Positions 32,798 to 42,099 are shown, numbered from the stretch's first letter. The stretch is DNA of 64,000 nt from Curtobacterium sp. MCJR17_020 (GCF_003234365.2 NZ_CP126260.1:62001-126000), one strand, 5' to 3'. Numbers and translations are program-made. Notes: a model not told the origin generated them from the sequence alone.

Positions 32798-34174
32798 CTA
32801 ACGGGCGTCGCGTCCCGACCCGGACGGCGCGCTCGTCGCGTCGGCAGCGCTGGTTGCGTTGGCAGCGCTGGTTGCGTTGTCGGCGTTGTCGGCGTGGTCA
32901 GCGCTGTCGGCCGGGAGGCGCGGCTCGCCCCCGCCGTGTCCGTCGCCGCTCCCGCGGGTCGGCCGGGCGGCGGCGCCGGTCTCACGGGCAGCACCCGACG
33001 CGAGTCCCGCCGCGATGATGAACACGAAGACGACCAGGAGCGCACCGAGCAGTCCGACGTGCTCGCCGAGGAACCCGATGAGCGGAGGACCGGCCAGGAA
33101 CGCCACGTACCCGATGGTCGCGACGGCGCTGACCTTGGCGGCGGCCGTGCGGGGGTCGTCGGCGGCGGCCGACATGCCCATCGGGAAGCCGAGGCTGGCA
33201 CCGAGGCCCCAGAGCACGACGCCCACGATCGCGAGCGGCACGTTGTCGATGAAGATGAGCATGCCGAGGCCGACCACCGCGACGGCGGCGCTGATGCGCA
33301 GGATCGGGACGCGCCCGAACTTGTCGATGAGGGGGCTGCCGGCGACGCGGCCGACGGTCATCGCGGCGAGGAACACCGTGAGCACACCGGCGCCGGCGGC
33401 GTTGTCGAGTCCGTGTCCGTCGATCATCGCGAGCGGCAGCCAGTCGTTCGCGGAGCCCTCGGCCAGGGCCATGCCGAGCACGATCACGCCGATCAGGATC
33501 GTGGACGGCTGCGCCCAGACCTGCATGCGGGTGAGCGGCGTCGCGACCGGGCTGGTGTCGGTGGAGACCTGCTCGGCGAAGCGGTGCTCGTCCTGGAACT
33601 TCGTGACGGCGACGAGCATCACGGCGCTCGTGATGACGACCAGCACGATGAAGTGCACGGAGACCGGGACCTCGAGCCGCTCGGCCAGGGCACCGAGCCC
33701 GGCGCCCGCCAGCGTGCCGAGAGAGAACGCGGCGTGGAACAGCGGCATGATCGTGCGCCCGCCGGCCTTCTCGGCTGCGGCACCGGACACGTTCATCGAC
33801 ACGTCGCACAGGCCGTTGCCGAACCCGAAGGCGATGAGGGCGATCCAGATGGCGGCGAAGCCCCACCCGAGCGTGACCGCGATGCCGGCGAAGACCATGC
33901 CGAGCGCCAAGCAGGCGGCGGCGATCTGGATCCCGCGGCGCGCGCCGAGCTTGGCGACGATGTGGCCGGCGAAGGTCAGGCCACCGATCGAACCGACGGC
34001 CATGCCCAGGACGAGCAGGCCCATCTCGAACGTGCTCGCGCCCAATGAGTCGCGGACGCTCGGGATCCGGCCGAGCCACGTCGCGATGTCGAGCCCGGAC
34101 AGGGTGAACACCACGAACACCGCGATGATCCAGGCCCTGGTGGTCGGAACGGTGCGGGTGGACGGCGTCGTCAT
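32798..34174 (-). CDS. MFS transporter with low-complexity C-terminal tail
   Basis: This 458-residue protein has about 12 membrane segments and shares subfamily motifs with the gene at 24274. After TM12 comes a hydrophilic tail of about 60 residues with repeated Ala-Asn-Ala-Thr-Ser and Ala-Asp units, encoded by imperfect tandem repeats near 32840-32900. It is divergent from the LacI regulator, with a palindromic operator between them. It is thus a likely LacI target, possibly for a sugar. Confidence 0.85.
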   Translation of the reverse strand: MTTPSTRTVPTTRAWIIAVFVVFTLSGLDIATWLGRIPSVRDSLGASTFEMGLLVLGMAVGSIGGLTFAGHIVAKLGARRGIQIAAACLALGMVFAGIAVTLGWGFAAIWIALIAFGFGNGLCDVSMNVSGAAAEKAGGRTIMPLFHAAFSLGTLAGAGLGALAERLEVPVSVHFIVLVVITSAVMLVAVTKFQDEHRFAEQVSTDTSPVATPLTRMQVWAQPSTILIGVIVLGMALAEGSANDWLPLAMIDGHGLDNAAGAGVLTVFLAAMTVGRVAGSPLIDKFGRVPILRISAAVAVVGLGMLIFIDNVPLAIVGVVLWGLGASLGFPMGMSAAADDPRTAAAKVSAVATIGYVAFLAGPPLIGFLGEHVGLLGALLVVFVFIIAAGLASGAARETGAAARPTRGSGDGHGGGEPRLPADSADHADNADNATSAANATSAADATSAPSGSGRDAR

Positions 34175-34250
34175 GGTGGTCCCATCGTGCTTCGTTGCTG
34201 GTGGTCGTCGTGCGGGTCGCGCTGCGCGTTTTGTTCTGGGTCGGCCGCTA

Positions 34251-34264
34251 TCGAATCGATTCGA
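34251..34264. promoter_or_regulatory. 14-bp perfect palindrome between MFS and LacI genes
   Basis: TCGAATCGATTCGA has the central CG common in LacI-family operators. It lies 28 bp before the LacI start and 76 bp before the divergent MFS start, so one site could control both. Confidence 0.65.
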
Positions 34265-34292
34265 CCGCTTGTTCCCGCTACGCTAACCGGCG

Positions 34293-35420
34293 ATGGACGA
34301 ACCGGCAACAGCACTCGGCGCGTCGCCTTCCCGCGGCGGAGTCACCCGTCGGTCGCGCCCGACGCTGGCCGCGGTCGCCCGTGCCGCCGGTGTCGCGCCG
34401 TCGACGGCCTCGCTCGCGTTCAGCGGCAGCGGCCCGGTGTCCGAGGACGCCAAGGCACGAGTCCTCGCCGCTGCCGCCGAGCTCGGGTACGGCGGTCCCG
34501 ATCCCCGTGCGCGTTCGCTCCGCCGAGGCCGTTCCGGCGTCATCGGCGTCGTGATGGACGAGCGCCTGAGCGATGCCTTCCGCGACCCGGTGAACGTCCT
34601 GACGCTCGACGGCATCGCCGAGGTCGCCGGGGCTGCGGGGGCTTCGCTCTTGCTGGTCCGGAGTCCGCTCGACGATGAGCAGGGTGCCGGCCCGCTGGTG
34701 GATGCCCCGATGGACGCCGTCGTGCTCGTGGGGTGCAACGTCCGGATTGACCCGGCCGTGGCGGTGCTGCGGCGTCGGCAGATCCCCGTCGTCGCGATCG
34801 AGGCGGACGAGATCGAGGGTGCCGTGCCCGTCCAGCTCGACAACCGGGATGCCTCACGCCGTGCTGCTGCGTACCTGCAGGACCTCGGGCACGCCGACGT
34901 CACGGTGGTGACGCTGCCGCTCGATGCTGCTCGCCGGCGGGGGCCGGTTGACGACGACCGCTTCGCCTCGGGCATCGCGTTCACCACGCTCGAACGGCTC
35001 CGCGGTGTGCGCGAGGTCTACCCCTCCGCCGTGGCGGTCGAGACTGCTGGCAGTTCGGTGGAAGAAGGACGTCTGGCTGGTGTCGAGCTGTTCGCCGCGG
35101 ACGGGCCACGGCCGACCGCGGTCATCGCGCAGAGTGACCTGATCGCCGTCGGGGTGATCTCGGCTGCCCTCGACGCCGGGCTGCGGGTGCCCGAGGACGT
35201 CAGCGTCGTCGGGTTCGACGGCATCACGGTGGACGACAGCCTGTTGCACCGGACCCCGATCCGGCACCTGACCACACTCGTGCAGCCGTTCGTGCAGAAG
35301 GGACAGGCCGCCGCTCGTGCTGCGCTGGCCATGCTCGAGGGGGCGGAGCCGCAGCCGGCGTCGTTCACGTCGGAGTTGCGGGTGGGGGACACGACGGGGT
35401 CGCCGCCGACTTCGCGTTGA
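34293..35420 (+). CDS. LacI-family transcriptional regulator
   Basis: This 375-residue protein has an N-terminal helix-turn-helix (TLAAVARAAGVAPSTASLAF), hinge DPRARSLRRGRSG and a periplasmic-binding-protein-like core. The late SVVGFDGITVDD strand and HLTTLVQPF region are typical. The recognition helix has APSTAS, close to the usual VSxxTVSR. It is divergent from an MFS gene. A decayed relative lies about 250 bp downstream. Confidence 0.92.
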   Translation: MDEPATALGASPSRGGVTRRSRPTLAAVARAAGVAPSTASLAFSGSGPVSEDAKARVLAAAAELGYGGPDPRARSLRRGRSGVIGVVMDERLSDAFRDPVNVLTLDGIAEVAGAAGASLLLVRSPLDDEQGAGPLVDAPMDAVVLVGCNVRIDPAVAVLRRRQIPVVAIEADEIEGAVPVQLDNRDASRRAAAYLQDLGHADVTVVTLPLDAARRRGPVDDDRFASGIAFTTLERLRGVREVYPSAVAVETAGSSVEEGRLAGVELFAADGPRPTAVIAQSDLIAVGVISAALDAGLRVPEDVSVVGFDGITVDDSLLHRTPIRHLTTLVQPFVQKGQAAARAALAMLEGAEPQPASFTSELRVGDTTGSPPTSR

Positions 35421-35664
35421 TCCGTGTCCTTCGGAATACGTTCAACCCGGAACTCGGCGGCGCTGGTCTGATTCCGCGCGCCTCTCAGTGCCCAAGGCGC
35501 TGCGATGCGAGTATTGCTCGATGATCCCGCGTGCGCCCAGCGACATGAACAATCGCCCTCGCTGTGGTTCGTCGTAGTAGATCATTGCCGACGTCGGGCT
35601 ACTGCTAAAGCCTCGGCGTTTGCATAACGTACGCCCCGAGAGCCCGCTGCTGACTACGGAGGGC
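35421..35664. other. low-GC stretch after lacI, no clear gene
   Basis: Composition drops sharply after the LacI stop. A 76-codon frame on the minus strand (35442-35672) contains a protein-like stretch, YYDEPQRGRLFMSLGARG, but has no recognisable domain and overlaps the decayed LacI copy. It may be a gene remnant. I see no att-like direct repeats here. Confidence 0.4.
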
Positions 35665-35995
35665 TCGGCCACTAGGGCGTAGCTGTCCTCACCCTGCCCC
35701 TCTTTGCCGCACGCCGCCGTGGCCCCGATCGACGCAGTCGGCAGGACGAGGGCATCGCCTTCACCACAGTCGAACGCCTGCGGGGTGTGGGGAGGTCTGC
35801 CGGTGCGGCGTTGCCGTCAAGACCGCCGGCAGATCGGTGGGAGATGGGCGTCTTGCTGGCACCGAGCCCCTGGGCGCCGCCGAGAGTACCTCTTCAGGGC
35901 CAGTGGCTCGTTGGAGGCGTCTCGGCGCCACCGCTATCTCATCCCGGGTCGCCCGTCCGTGCCGAAGTCCTCCATCTGGGTGTCTTGGCTAGGTG
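35665..35995 (+). pseudogene. decayed second LacI-family regulator fragment
   Basis: Reading across frames gives LPLFAARRRGP, then GIAFTTVERLRGV and KTAGRSVGDGRLAG. The intact regulator at 34293 has LPLDAARRRGP, GIAFTTLERLRGV and ETAGSSVEEGRLAG. At the DNA level 35751-35880 aligns to 34971-35100 at roughly three-quarters identity with at least one 1-base indel. A weaker match (LVGGVSAPPL against IAVGVISAAL) continues to about 35990. The N-terminal DNA-binding part is absent, so it is non-functional. Confidence 0.8.
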
Positions 35996-36105
35996 CGTGA
36001 CCCCTCGAGGCAGCGCCAGTCCGCATTCATCGACGCTCGCTTCAGCCGCTACGACCCGGTGAGAGGCAAATGGGCGCGACTGAGGCCTAGTGTCCCTGGT
36101 TCTCC

Positions 36106-37782
36106 TCAACTCTCATCGACGAGCCTCGTCGAGTCGTACGGCGCCCCCCCAATTCGAACTGATAAAGCGCTGTGATAAGTCCTGTGAATGTAAAAGTACC
36201 GGGCTGATCTAAGCCGATCGGGAGAATCCACCATCAAGGGGTCGTCAGAATGGAAGCGGGGAGCAGCGGAACCCTCCATCGCGACTCCGAGAAACCCCAA
36301 CGAGAAACAAAAAGCTGTCAATAATTGGTATTGGCGATACCAATCGTGGCTCCCCTCCTGCCAGATTGGATCGATCAGGTCCTCAATCCAGCTGCGCCCT
36401 CCGAAGGCGGAACTCGTCCCCAGGATCGCGATGTCGTCGAGGATTTTCACCAGCTGCTCGGGGGTGAGCCGCGACGGCGCTCCCTGGAACTTCTCTATCA
36501 CTTCACCGATGCTGGGGTAAGTTGGCTTCCACTCGTCCCTCAACGCGAGGAGTCGTTTAGCGCTATAGCCCCGCTCGGCCCGAATGATGTTTTCCCAAGT
36601 GATCCGAGAACCACCGGCGGCGGCGGCTAGGCACTCGTTCAGGAATGCAATGGCGTCCCTGGGGCGCATCAGGGTCCTTTTCAGAATGTAGTCGACGGCA
36701 CTCCCTCGTGAAGAGTTCTTGCCCGGAGGTAAGATATCTCGCAGTGTCTGGGCCTGAATACCGTGGGTATCTGCGGCGACCTTCACACGGTCGTCTAGTA
36801 GGTCCTCGAGCTGATGCGATGTCCATCGGACATCGAGAATCATTGACCTGAACTTCTCCTCTTGGCCTCCGCTCTGGCCGAAATCGAGCTCTCGGAAGAT
36901 GTTGCTTCTCAAAGCGACGATGACCTTCAGGTTCGTTACGCGCTTTAGATCGAGTACGACCCGGAAGAGGCACCGAATCAAGTCATTGGACAGTCGCTGA
37001 TCGACCCAGTCGCGATCGAGATCGTCGATGACGACATAGGTGAAATGTTGTTCATCGAGTATTTCCTCATCTAGAACTGCCATCATTTTATTCAACTTTG
37101 CCAGCTGAACATCGTTTGCAATTCGCTGAAATCGCTCCGTCTGCTGGTAACCCGTGGAATGTTCAACTGTTTTCGTGCCGGACGTCCGGCCGCCTAGTTT
37201 CAGGGGGGCAAGGTTTATTCCGGCGGAGCCCTCTCCCCGGACGGTGGTCGCAAATTTGTCTGTGATTTCTCGAACTCGTTCATCTGTTTCAGCCCAGAAT
37301 CGGCCATCGAACTCATCGAGATAGTCGAGGGCGGCTTGCTTTCCAGGATCCCTTGCGAGTCTTTCGCGGAGTGTCTGCAGTACGGTCTGTTTAGCGGCCG
37401 GTGAATTCACTTTGTATCGATGCTGGATGATCTCGACTAGCAACACGTGCTTCCACAGAGCCATCCAGAACTGGTCGAGGTTCACGTCGAGCGAGTCAAG
37501 AAATTGGATTGCGTCAAGTCCCGTGATATACGGGAGGCTGAGATCTTCGGGGCTAATACGAATCGTGTGATCGGGATCCGTGTCCTCGAGGTGCTGCAGC
37601 GCGGCTGACTTCCCTGCGCCAGTTCGTCCAACCACGAAGCAACGTTCATCGATCCTGCTTCGGAGGACTGAACTCGCGCCGGTCTCGAGAAAGGCAGCCT
37701 GAAGAAGTGGGTCTGCCTCGGCTTGCTCGCCTCCCAGCGTTAAGCTGGCGTCTAGCTTGGTGCGGGTGGTCTTCTTCGACAT
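36106..37782 (-). CDS. P-loop ATPase, Sll1717-like, on a low-GC island
   Basis: This 558-residue protein has Walker A GRTGAGKS at 52-59 and an extended Walker B VVIDDLDRDW at about 250-259; the DDLD form recalls KAP and STAND-type ATPases. IVALRSNIFREL (sensor-1 region) and RPRDAIAFLNE (sensor/lid) follow. The C-terminal 150 residues are of unknown role. ATG at 37782 has GGGAG 6 bases upstream; an in-frame ATG at 37818 lacks one. Codon use is far less GC-rich than the flanks. Similar lone ATPases occur in accessory islands, some of them defence-rich. Function is unproven. Confidence 0.75.
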   Translation of the reverse strand: MSKKTTRTKLDASLTLGGEQAEADPLLQAAFLETGASSVLRSRIDERCFVVGRTGAGKSAALQHLEDTDPDHTIRISPEDLSLPYITGLDAIQFLDSLDVNLDQFWMALWKHVLLVEIIQHRYKVNSPAAKQTVLQTLRERLARDPGKQAALDYLDEFDGRFWAETDERVREITDKFATTVRGEGSAGINLAPLKLGGRTSGTKTVEHSTGYQQTERFQRIANDVQLAKLNKMMAVLDEEILDEQHFTYVVIDDLDRDWVDQRLSNDLIRCLFRVVLDLKRVTNLKVIVALRSNIFRELDFGQSGGQEEKFRSMILDVRWTSHQLEDLLDDRVKVAADTHGIQAQTLRDILPPGKNSSRGSAVDYILKRTLMRPRDAIAFLNECLAAAAGGSRITWENIIRAERGYSAKRLLALRDEWKPTYPSIGEVIEKFQGAPSRLTPEQLVKILDDIAILGTSSAFGGRSWIEDLIDPIWQEGSHDWYRQYQLLTAFCFSLGFLGVAMEGSAAPRFHSDDPLMVDSPDRLRSARYFYIHRTYHSALSVRIGGAPYDSTRLVDES

Positions 37783-37934
37783 TCTTGCTCCCTGACGTTT
37801 AAGCGGGGCATAGCTCATCTGTTGCTAGGAGAAGCACTCCCTGCGTCGAGCGGAGATCGGGCCGACCGGTGTCGGTGCCGTGCTGGCGGGACATTCGATT
37901 CGCGACGCAAACGACGATCGTTGTATTGCAGGAG

Positions 37935-39191
37935 TTATTCGGATCTGGCCAAGACCCCGAGCCCCACCACCGCGACCAGGTTCACCGCACTCCCGACCAG
38001 GAACCCCGTCGTCCCACCCGCGACCCCCGCGACGCGTCCGAGTACCGCCATGAGCGCCGCTCCGACAACGAACCCGGCGACCGAAGCCAGGGCGACCTGC
38101 CGTGACCGCCCCGACGCGAGCAGCAGCGCCGCCGGCACGAGGCTGACGGTGAATACCCATACCGCGACCATCAAGTACCGCAGGTCGGCGACGGCAGCGG
38201 CACCCTCGGCTGGGTAGACGATCGGCAGGAACCACCCGGCGAGCAGCGCCACCAGCCCGAACACGACGGCCGAAGCAGCAGCGAACCCGACGACGAGCAT
38301 CAGCGCTCCGCGAGACCGCAACGACCCACCATCCGTCCGGTGCGCGAACGCCGGCACGAGCACCTGCCCCAACGCCTGCCCGAGCATCGACGCCGGGGTC
38401 GCCAGGGTGAACGCCGCCGCGTAGACCCCGGCCTCGTGCGCCGACGAGGTCACTTGCGCCGAGATCATCGTCAACTGCAGCAACCCGTTCGACGTCACCA
38501 CCGCCAGCACGTTCCACGCCGCGAACCCGAGCACCCCGGCGGCGGGTTCGCGAGCAGCAGACCCGAAACCGTTCCCCCGCGGCCAGCACGCGATCGCGAA
38601 CACCGTGTACCCGATGGCCAGGGGCAGCAGCACGAAGGGTTCGAGTCGGGTGACGCACGCCACCACGAGCAACCCGAGCGCCAGCACGCTCGTCACCGAG
38701 TCCCAGAGTGCAACCCGCGGCGCCCGGCCGTAGCCGAGCTGCGCGCCGCGGGCGTAGCAGTACAACCCGTAGCCGACGACGACCCCGACACCACCGAGCA
38801 CCATGCCGGGGCCGTTGCCCCGGGCGACCGCGACCGGGACGGTGACCGCTACGAGCACCACGGTCGACACCAGCATCGACAGCCCGAGCAGCCGGTTCAC
38901 CGCGGCGTCCGACCGCCGACCCCGCAACGCGATCGCCAGGTACCGAGAGGCGGTGTTGCCCGCGGCGTTCGGCCAGAGCAGCGCGACGAACACCGACAGG
39001 GACAGCAGCGCCGTGGTCTGCCCGAGGGTCTCGGTGCCGAACACCCGCCCGACGACGACGGTCACGAGCAGCTTCGCGACGCCCTGCACCCCGATCCCGA
39101 CGGTGGCGAGCACGGCCGACGACGCCACCGAAGACGACGACGCGATAGGCGAAGCCCCAGCACCAGCACCAGGACCAGAAGAGCCGCTCAC
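37935..39191 (-). CDS. oligosaccharide flippase-like membrane protein
   Basis: This 418-residue protein has 12 or more hydrophobic segments and belongs to the polysaccharide transporter/MOP superfamily. VVVGRVFGTETLGQTTALLS near the start resembles Wzx-type proteins. The GTG at 39191 overlaps the MATE gene stop (GTGA), and the longer upstream frame is inside that gene. It probably flips lipid-linked sugars or exports a polymer. The low-GC island lies directly beyond its 3' end. Confidence 0.75.
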   Translation of the reverse strand: MSGSSGPGAGAGASPIASSSSVASSAVLATVGIGVQGVAKLLVTVVVGRVFGTETLGQTTALLSLSVFVALLWPNAAGNTASRYLAIALRGRRSDAAVNRLLGLSMLVSTVVLVAVTVPVAVARGNGPGMVLGGVGVVVGYGLYCYARGAQLGYGRAPRVALWDSVTSVLALGLLVVACVTRLEPFVLLPLAIGYTVFAIACWPRGNGFGSAAREPAAGVLGFAAWNVLAVVTSNGLLQLTMISAQVTSSAHEAGVYAAAFTLATPASMLGQALGQVLVPAFAHRTDGGSLRSRGALMLVVGFAAASAVVFGLVALLAGWFLPIVYPAEGAAAVADLRYLMVAVWVFTVSLVPAALLLASGRSRQVALASVAGFVVGAALMAVLGRVAGVAGGTTGFLVGSAVNLVAVVGLGVLARSE

Positions 39192-40522
39192 CGCGCCAAC
39201 GCCTGTTCCACCCATCCACGCCGATGCGCCCGCACCCCGAGCGTCACCGCCCGGACCCCGATGTACCCGAGGGCGAACGCCGCCCACAGCCCCGCGAGCG
39301 TCCCACCCGCCCACCACAGCAGCGGCAGGTACACGATCAAGTTCACACCGCCCGCGATCGCCAGGTACCGCGCATCGCCGGCCCCGATCAGTACCCCGTC
39401 GAGTACGAAGACGTACCCGGCGACGGGCATCCCGACCGCGATGAGCACCAGCACGACGGGTAGGGCGTCCCGCACCGCCTGCGAGTCCGAGAACACCGGC
39501 CCGAGCACTCCGCTCACGGCCAGGGTCAGCACCCCGAGCAGCACACCACCGGCGATCCCGAGCAGCACGAGCCGCCGCGTCACCAGTCGCACCCGCTCCG
39601 GGTCACGCCCGCCGAGTCCGTGCCCGACGAGCGCCTGCCCGGCGATCGCCAGGGCGTCGAGCGCGAACGCCAGCGTCGAGAACACCGTCAGCCCGACCTG
39701 CGTCGTCGCCAGCCCGGTGGTCCCCAACCCGGCAGCACCCCCGACGGTCGCGAGCATCGCGATCCGCAGCGACGCGGTCCGCAGGAACAGCCAGGCGCCC
39801 GAGCGCAGCGCCCGAGCGACGCCCGAGGCGCCGGGTCGCAGCGGTGCTCCCGACGACCGCGCGGCCCGTACGGCGATCCGGACGTAGACGATCGCCATCG
39901 CCCACTGCACGATGACGGTGCCGGCGGCGGACCCCTCGACGCCCCAGCCCGCGCCGTAGATCAGGACCGCGTTGAGCAGCCCGTTCGCGACGAACCCGAC
40001 GGTCGCGACGACGAGCGGGGTCTTCGTGTCCTGCAACCCACGCAGCAGCCCGGTCGAGGCAGTGACGACCAGGATCCCGGGCAGCCCGATGAGCGACACC
40101 GTCAGGTACGCGGTCGCCGCTGCCGACACGTCGGGCGAGGCACCGAACAGGTCGACGAGCGGCCCGGCGAGCGGCCACCCGATCAGCGCCAGCACCACGC
40201 CCAGCACGAGCGCGAGCCACATCCCGTCGATGCCGGCGTGGACTGCGCCTCGTCGGTCGCCTCCGCCGAGCGCGCGGGCCACGGCCGGCGTCGTCGAGTA
40301 CGCCAGGAACACCAGCAGCCCGGTCACGGTCGACAGCACGGCACTCGCGAGTCCGACGGCTGCCAGGGGCGTCGCGCCGAGGTGCCCGACGAGCGCGGTG
40401 TCGGTGAGCAGGAAGAGCGGCTCGACCACGAGCGCGCCGAGCGCGGGCACGGCCAGCCGCACGATGTCGCGATCGACCGCGCGCCGTTCGGTGGTCACTG
40501 CGGGTCGCGTCGGTCGGGGCAC
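39188..40522 (-). CDS. MATE-family efflux transporter
   Basis: This 444-residue protein has 12 membrane segments with the MATE N-terminal pattern (DIVRLAVPALGALVVEPL, TALVGHLGATPLAAVGLA). The second half repeats the pattern (TTGLATTQVGLTVFS, ALVGHGLGGRDPE). It resembles DinF-type members. It is cotranscribed with the flippase through a 4-bp overlap. Confidence 0.92.
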   Translation of the reverse strand: MPRPTRPAVTTERRAVDRDIVRLAVPALGALVVEPLFLLTDTALVGHLGATPLAAVGLASAVLSTVTGLLVFLAYSTTPAVARALGGGDRRGAVHAGIDGMWLALVLGVVLALIGWPLAGPLVDLFGASPDVSAAATAYLTVSLIGLPGILVVTASTGLLRGLQDTKTPLVVATVGFVANGLLNAVLIYGAGWGVEGSAAGTVIVQWAMAIVYVRIAVRAARSSGAPLRPGASGVARALRSGAWLFLRTASLRIAMLATVGGAAGLGTTGLATTQVGLTVFSTLAFALDALAIAGQALVGHGLGGRDPERVRLVTRRLVLLGIAGGVLLGVLTLAVSGVLGPVFSDSQAVRDALPVVLVLIAVGMPVAGYVFVLDGVLIGAGDARYLAIAGGVNLIVYLPLLWWAGGTLAGLWAAFALGYIGVRAVTLGVRAHRRGWVEQALAR

Positions 40523-40587
40523 CGGCCCATTCTGGCGGCGATGCGCGGCCTGTGTGGTCCGCTCACGCCGTGGACGTGGCGACAGGG

Positions 40588-40631
40588 CGGACGGGAGGCC
40601 CGTGGCGGCGCCGCCACGGGCCTCCCGTCCG
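40588..40631. terminator. 44-bp perfect palindrome, likely terminator
   Basis: Bases 40588-40631 form a perfect palindrome; each half is 22 bp and begins CGGACGGGAGGCCCGTGG. It lies 50 bp after the end of the uracil permease gene on the minus strand. The transcript would fold into a very stable stem with minimal loop. Its outer 12 bases are the dispersed motif found elsewhere in the window. Confidence 0.75.
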
Positions 40632-40680
40632 GTGGTCCCACGTCGTCAGGCCGGACGCGCGTTCCGGCCGACCACTCGCG

Positions 40681-42018
40681 TCAGTCGGCGCGCGGTTCGG
40701 CGGGGACGCCGCCGGTGGCGGCGTGCGCTTCCTCTGAGGCAGCGGGCGTCGCTTCGTCGGTGCCGCGCGCCCGTCCGATCAGGTCCATCAGGTGGTAGAC
40801 GACGATCGCGGCGATGGTGCCGAGGATGATGCCGCCGAAGCTCGCCTGGCCGAACGCGAACGTGAAGTCCGCGATGCCGATGATGAGCGCGATGCCAGCG
40901 GTCAGCTGGTTCTTCGGCTTCGAGAAGTCGACCCGGTTCTCGACCCAGATCCGGATGCCGATGACACCGATCAGGCCGTACAGGGCGGTGGTCGCGCCGC
41001 CGAGCACGCCGGCGGGGACGGAGGAGATGACCGCACCGATCTTCGGGGAGAGGCCGAGCAGGACGGCGGCGATCGCGGCGACCCAGTACGCGGCGGTGGA
41101 GAAGACGCGGGTGGCGGCCATGACGCCGATGTTCTCGCCGTAGGTGGTGGTGGCGGAGCCGCCGCCGACGCCGGCCAGCACGGTCGAGATGCCGTCGGCG
41201 AAGAGCGCGCGGCCGGTGAGGGGCGTGAGGTCGCGGCCGGTGAGCTGCCCGACGCCCTTCACGTGGCCGACGTTCTCGGCGACGAGCGCCAGCACGACCG
41301 GCACGAACGCCAGGTAGATCGCGAGCTGCGACGGGTCGAACGCGGGAGCGGTGAACGTCGGCAGGCCGATCCAGGCGGCGTCGCCGACCTTCGAGTAGTC
41401 GACCTGGCCGCCGATCAGCGCCGCCACGTAGCCGACCAGGACGCCGATGACGATGGACAGGCGACCGATCAGCCCCTTGAACAGGACGGTGACCAGGATG
41501 ATCGCCGCGAGGGTGATGACCGCGACGACCGGGGCGGCCGTGAAGTTGTCCTTCGCCGCCGGAGCCAGGTTGAACCCGATCAGGGCGACGATCGCACCGG
41601 ACACCACCGGCGGCATCAGGCGGTCGATCCAGCCGGCGCCGGCCAGGTGCACCACGAGCCCGACGATCGCCAGGAGCGCACCGACGACGATGATGCCCGA
41701 CAGGGCGAGGGGGATGCCGCCGATCTTCGTCGCGGCACCGATCGGCGCGATGAACGCGAACGACGACCCGAGGTAGCTCGGCAGCCGGTTGCCGGTGATG
41801 AGCAGGAACAGGATCGTGCCGATGCCGCTGAACAGCAGGGTCGTCGACGGCGGGAAGCCGGTGAGCAGCGGCACCAGGAAGGTGGCGCCGAACATCGCGA
41901 CGACGTGCTGCACGCCGAGACCGATCGTCCGGCCCCAGGTGAGTCGCTCGTCCGGTGCCACGATCGTCGTCGCGGAGACGGTCTTGCCGTCGCCGTGCAG
42001 CTTCCACGGAAGTCCCAT
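40681..42018 (-). CDS. uracil/xanthine permease (NCS2 family)
   Basis: This 445-residue nucleobase:cation symporter has 14 predicted segments. TM1 region GVQHVVAMFGATFLVP and the substrate motif NVGHVKGVGQLTG are those of the UraA-like branch. ATTTYGENIGVMAATRVFS, the half-helix signature, is intact. It is divergent from the M13 peptidase gene and probably serves pyrimidine or purine salvage. Confidence 0.93.
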   Translation of the reverse strand: MGLPWKLHGDGKTVSATTIVAPDERLTWGRTIGLGVQHVVAMFGATFLVPLLTGFPPSTTLLFSGIGTILFLLITGNRLPSYLGSSFAFIAPIGAATKIGGIPLALSGIIVVGALLAIVGLVVHLAGAGWIDRLMPPVVSGAIVALIGFNLAPAAKDNFTAAPVVAVITLAAIILVTVLFKGLIGRLSIVIGVLVGYVAALIGGQVDYSKVGDAAWIGLPTFTAPAFDPSQLAIYLAFVPVVLALVAENVGHVKGVGQLTGRDLTPLTGRALFADGISTVLAGVGGGSATTTYGENIGVMAATRVFSTAAYWVAAIAAVLLGLSPKIGAVISSVPAGVLGGATTALYGLIGVIGIRIWVENRVDFSKPKNQLTAGIALIIGIADFTFAFGQASFGGIILGTIAAIVVYHLMDLIGRARGTDEATPAASEEAHAATGGVPAEPRAD

Positions 42019-42099
42019 GCGATGACCGTACCGGCAGCCGTGCGCAGGTGACGACGGACACCGACCTGCTGCATGGCGTCGGTGGCTATCGTGGACCGC

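Noticed and set aside
35421..37934. Transposon or integrase-borne island
   Set aside because: Composition is foreign, but I found no transposase, integrase or matching direct repeats at the borders, so only an insertion of unknown mechanism is claimed.
38640..38660. tRNA-like TTCGAGTC motif
   Set aside because: It lies within the flippase coding sequence and lacks the other arms of a tRNA.
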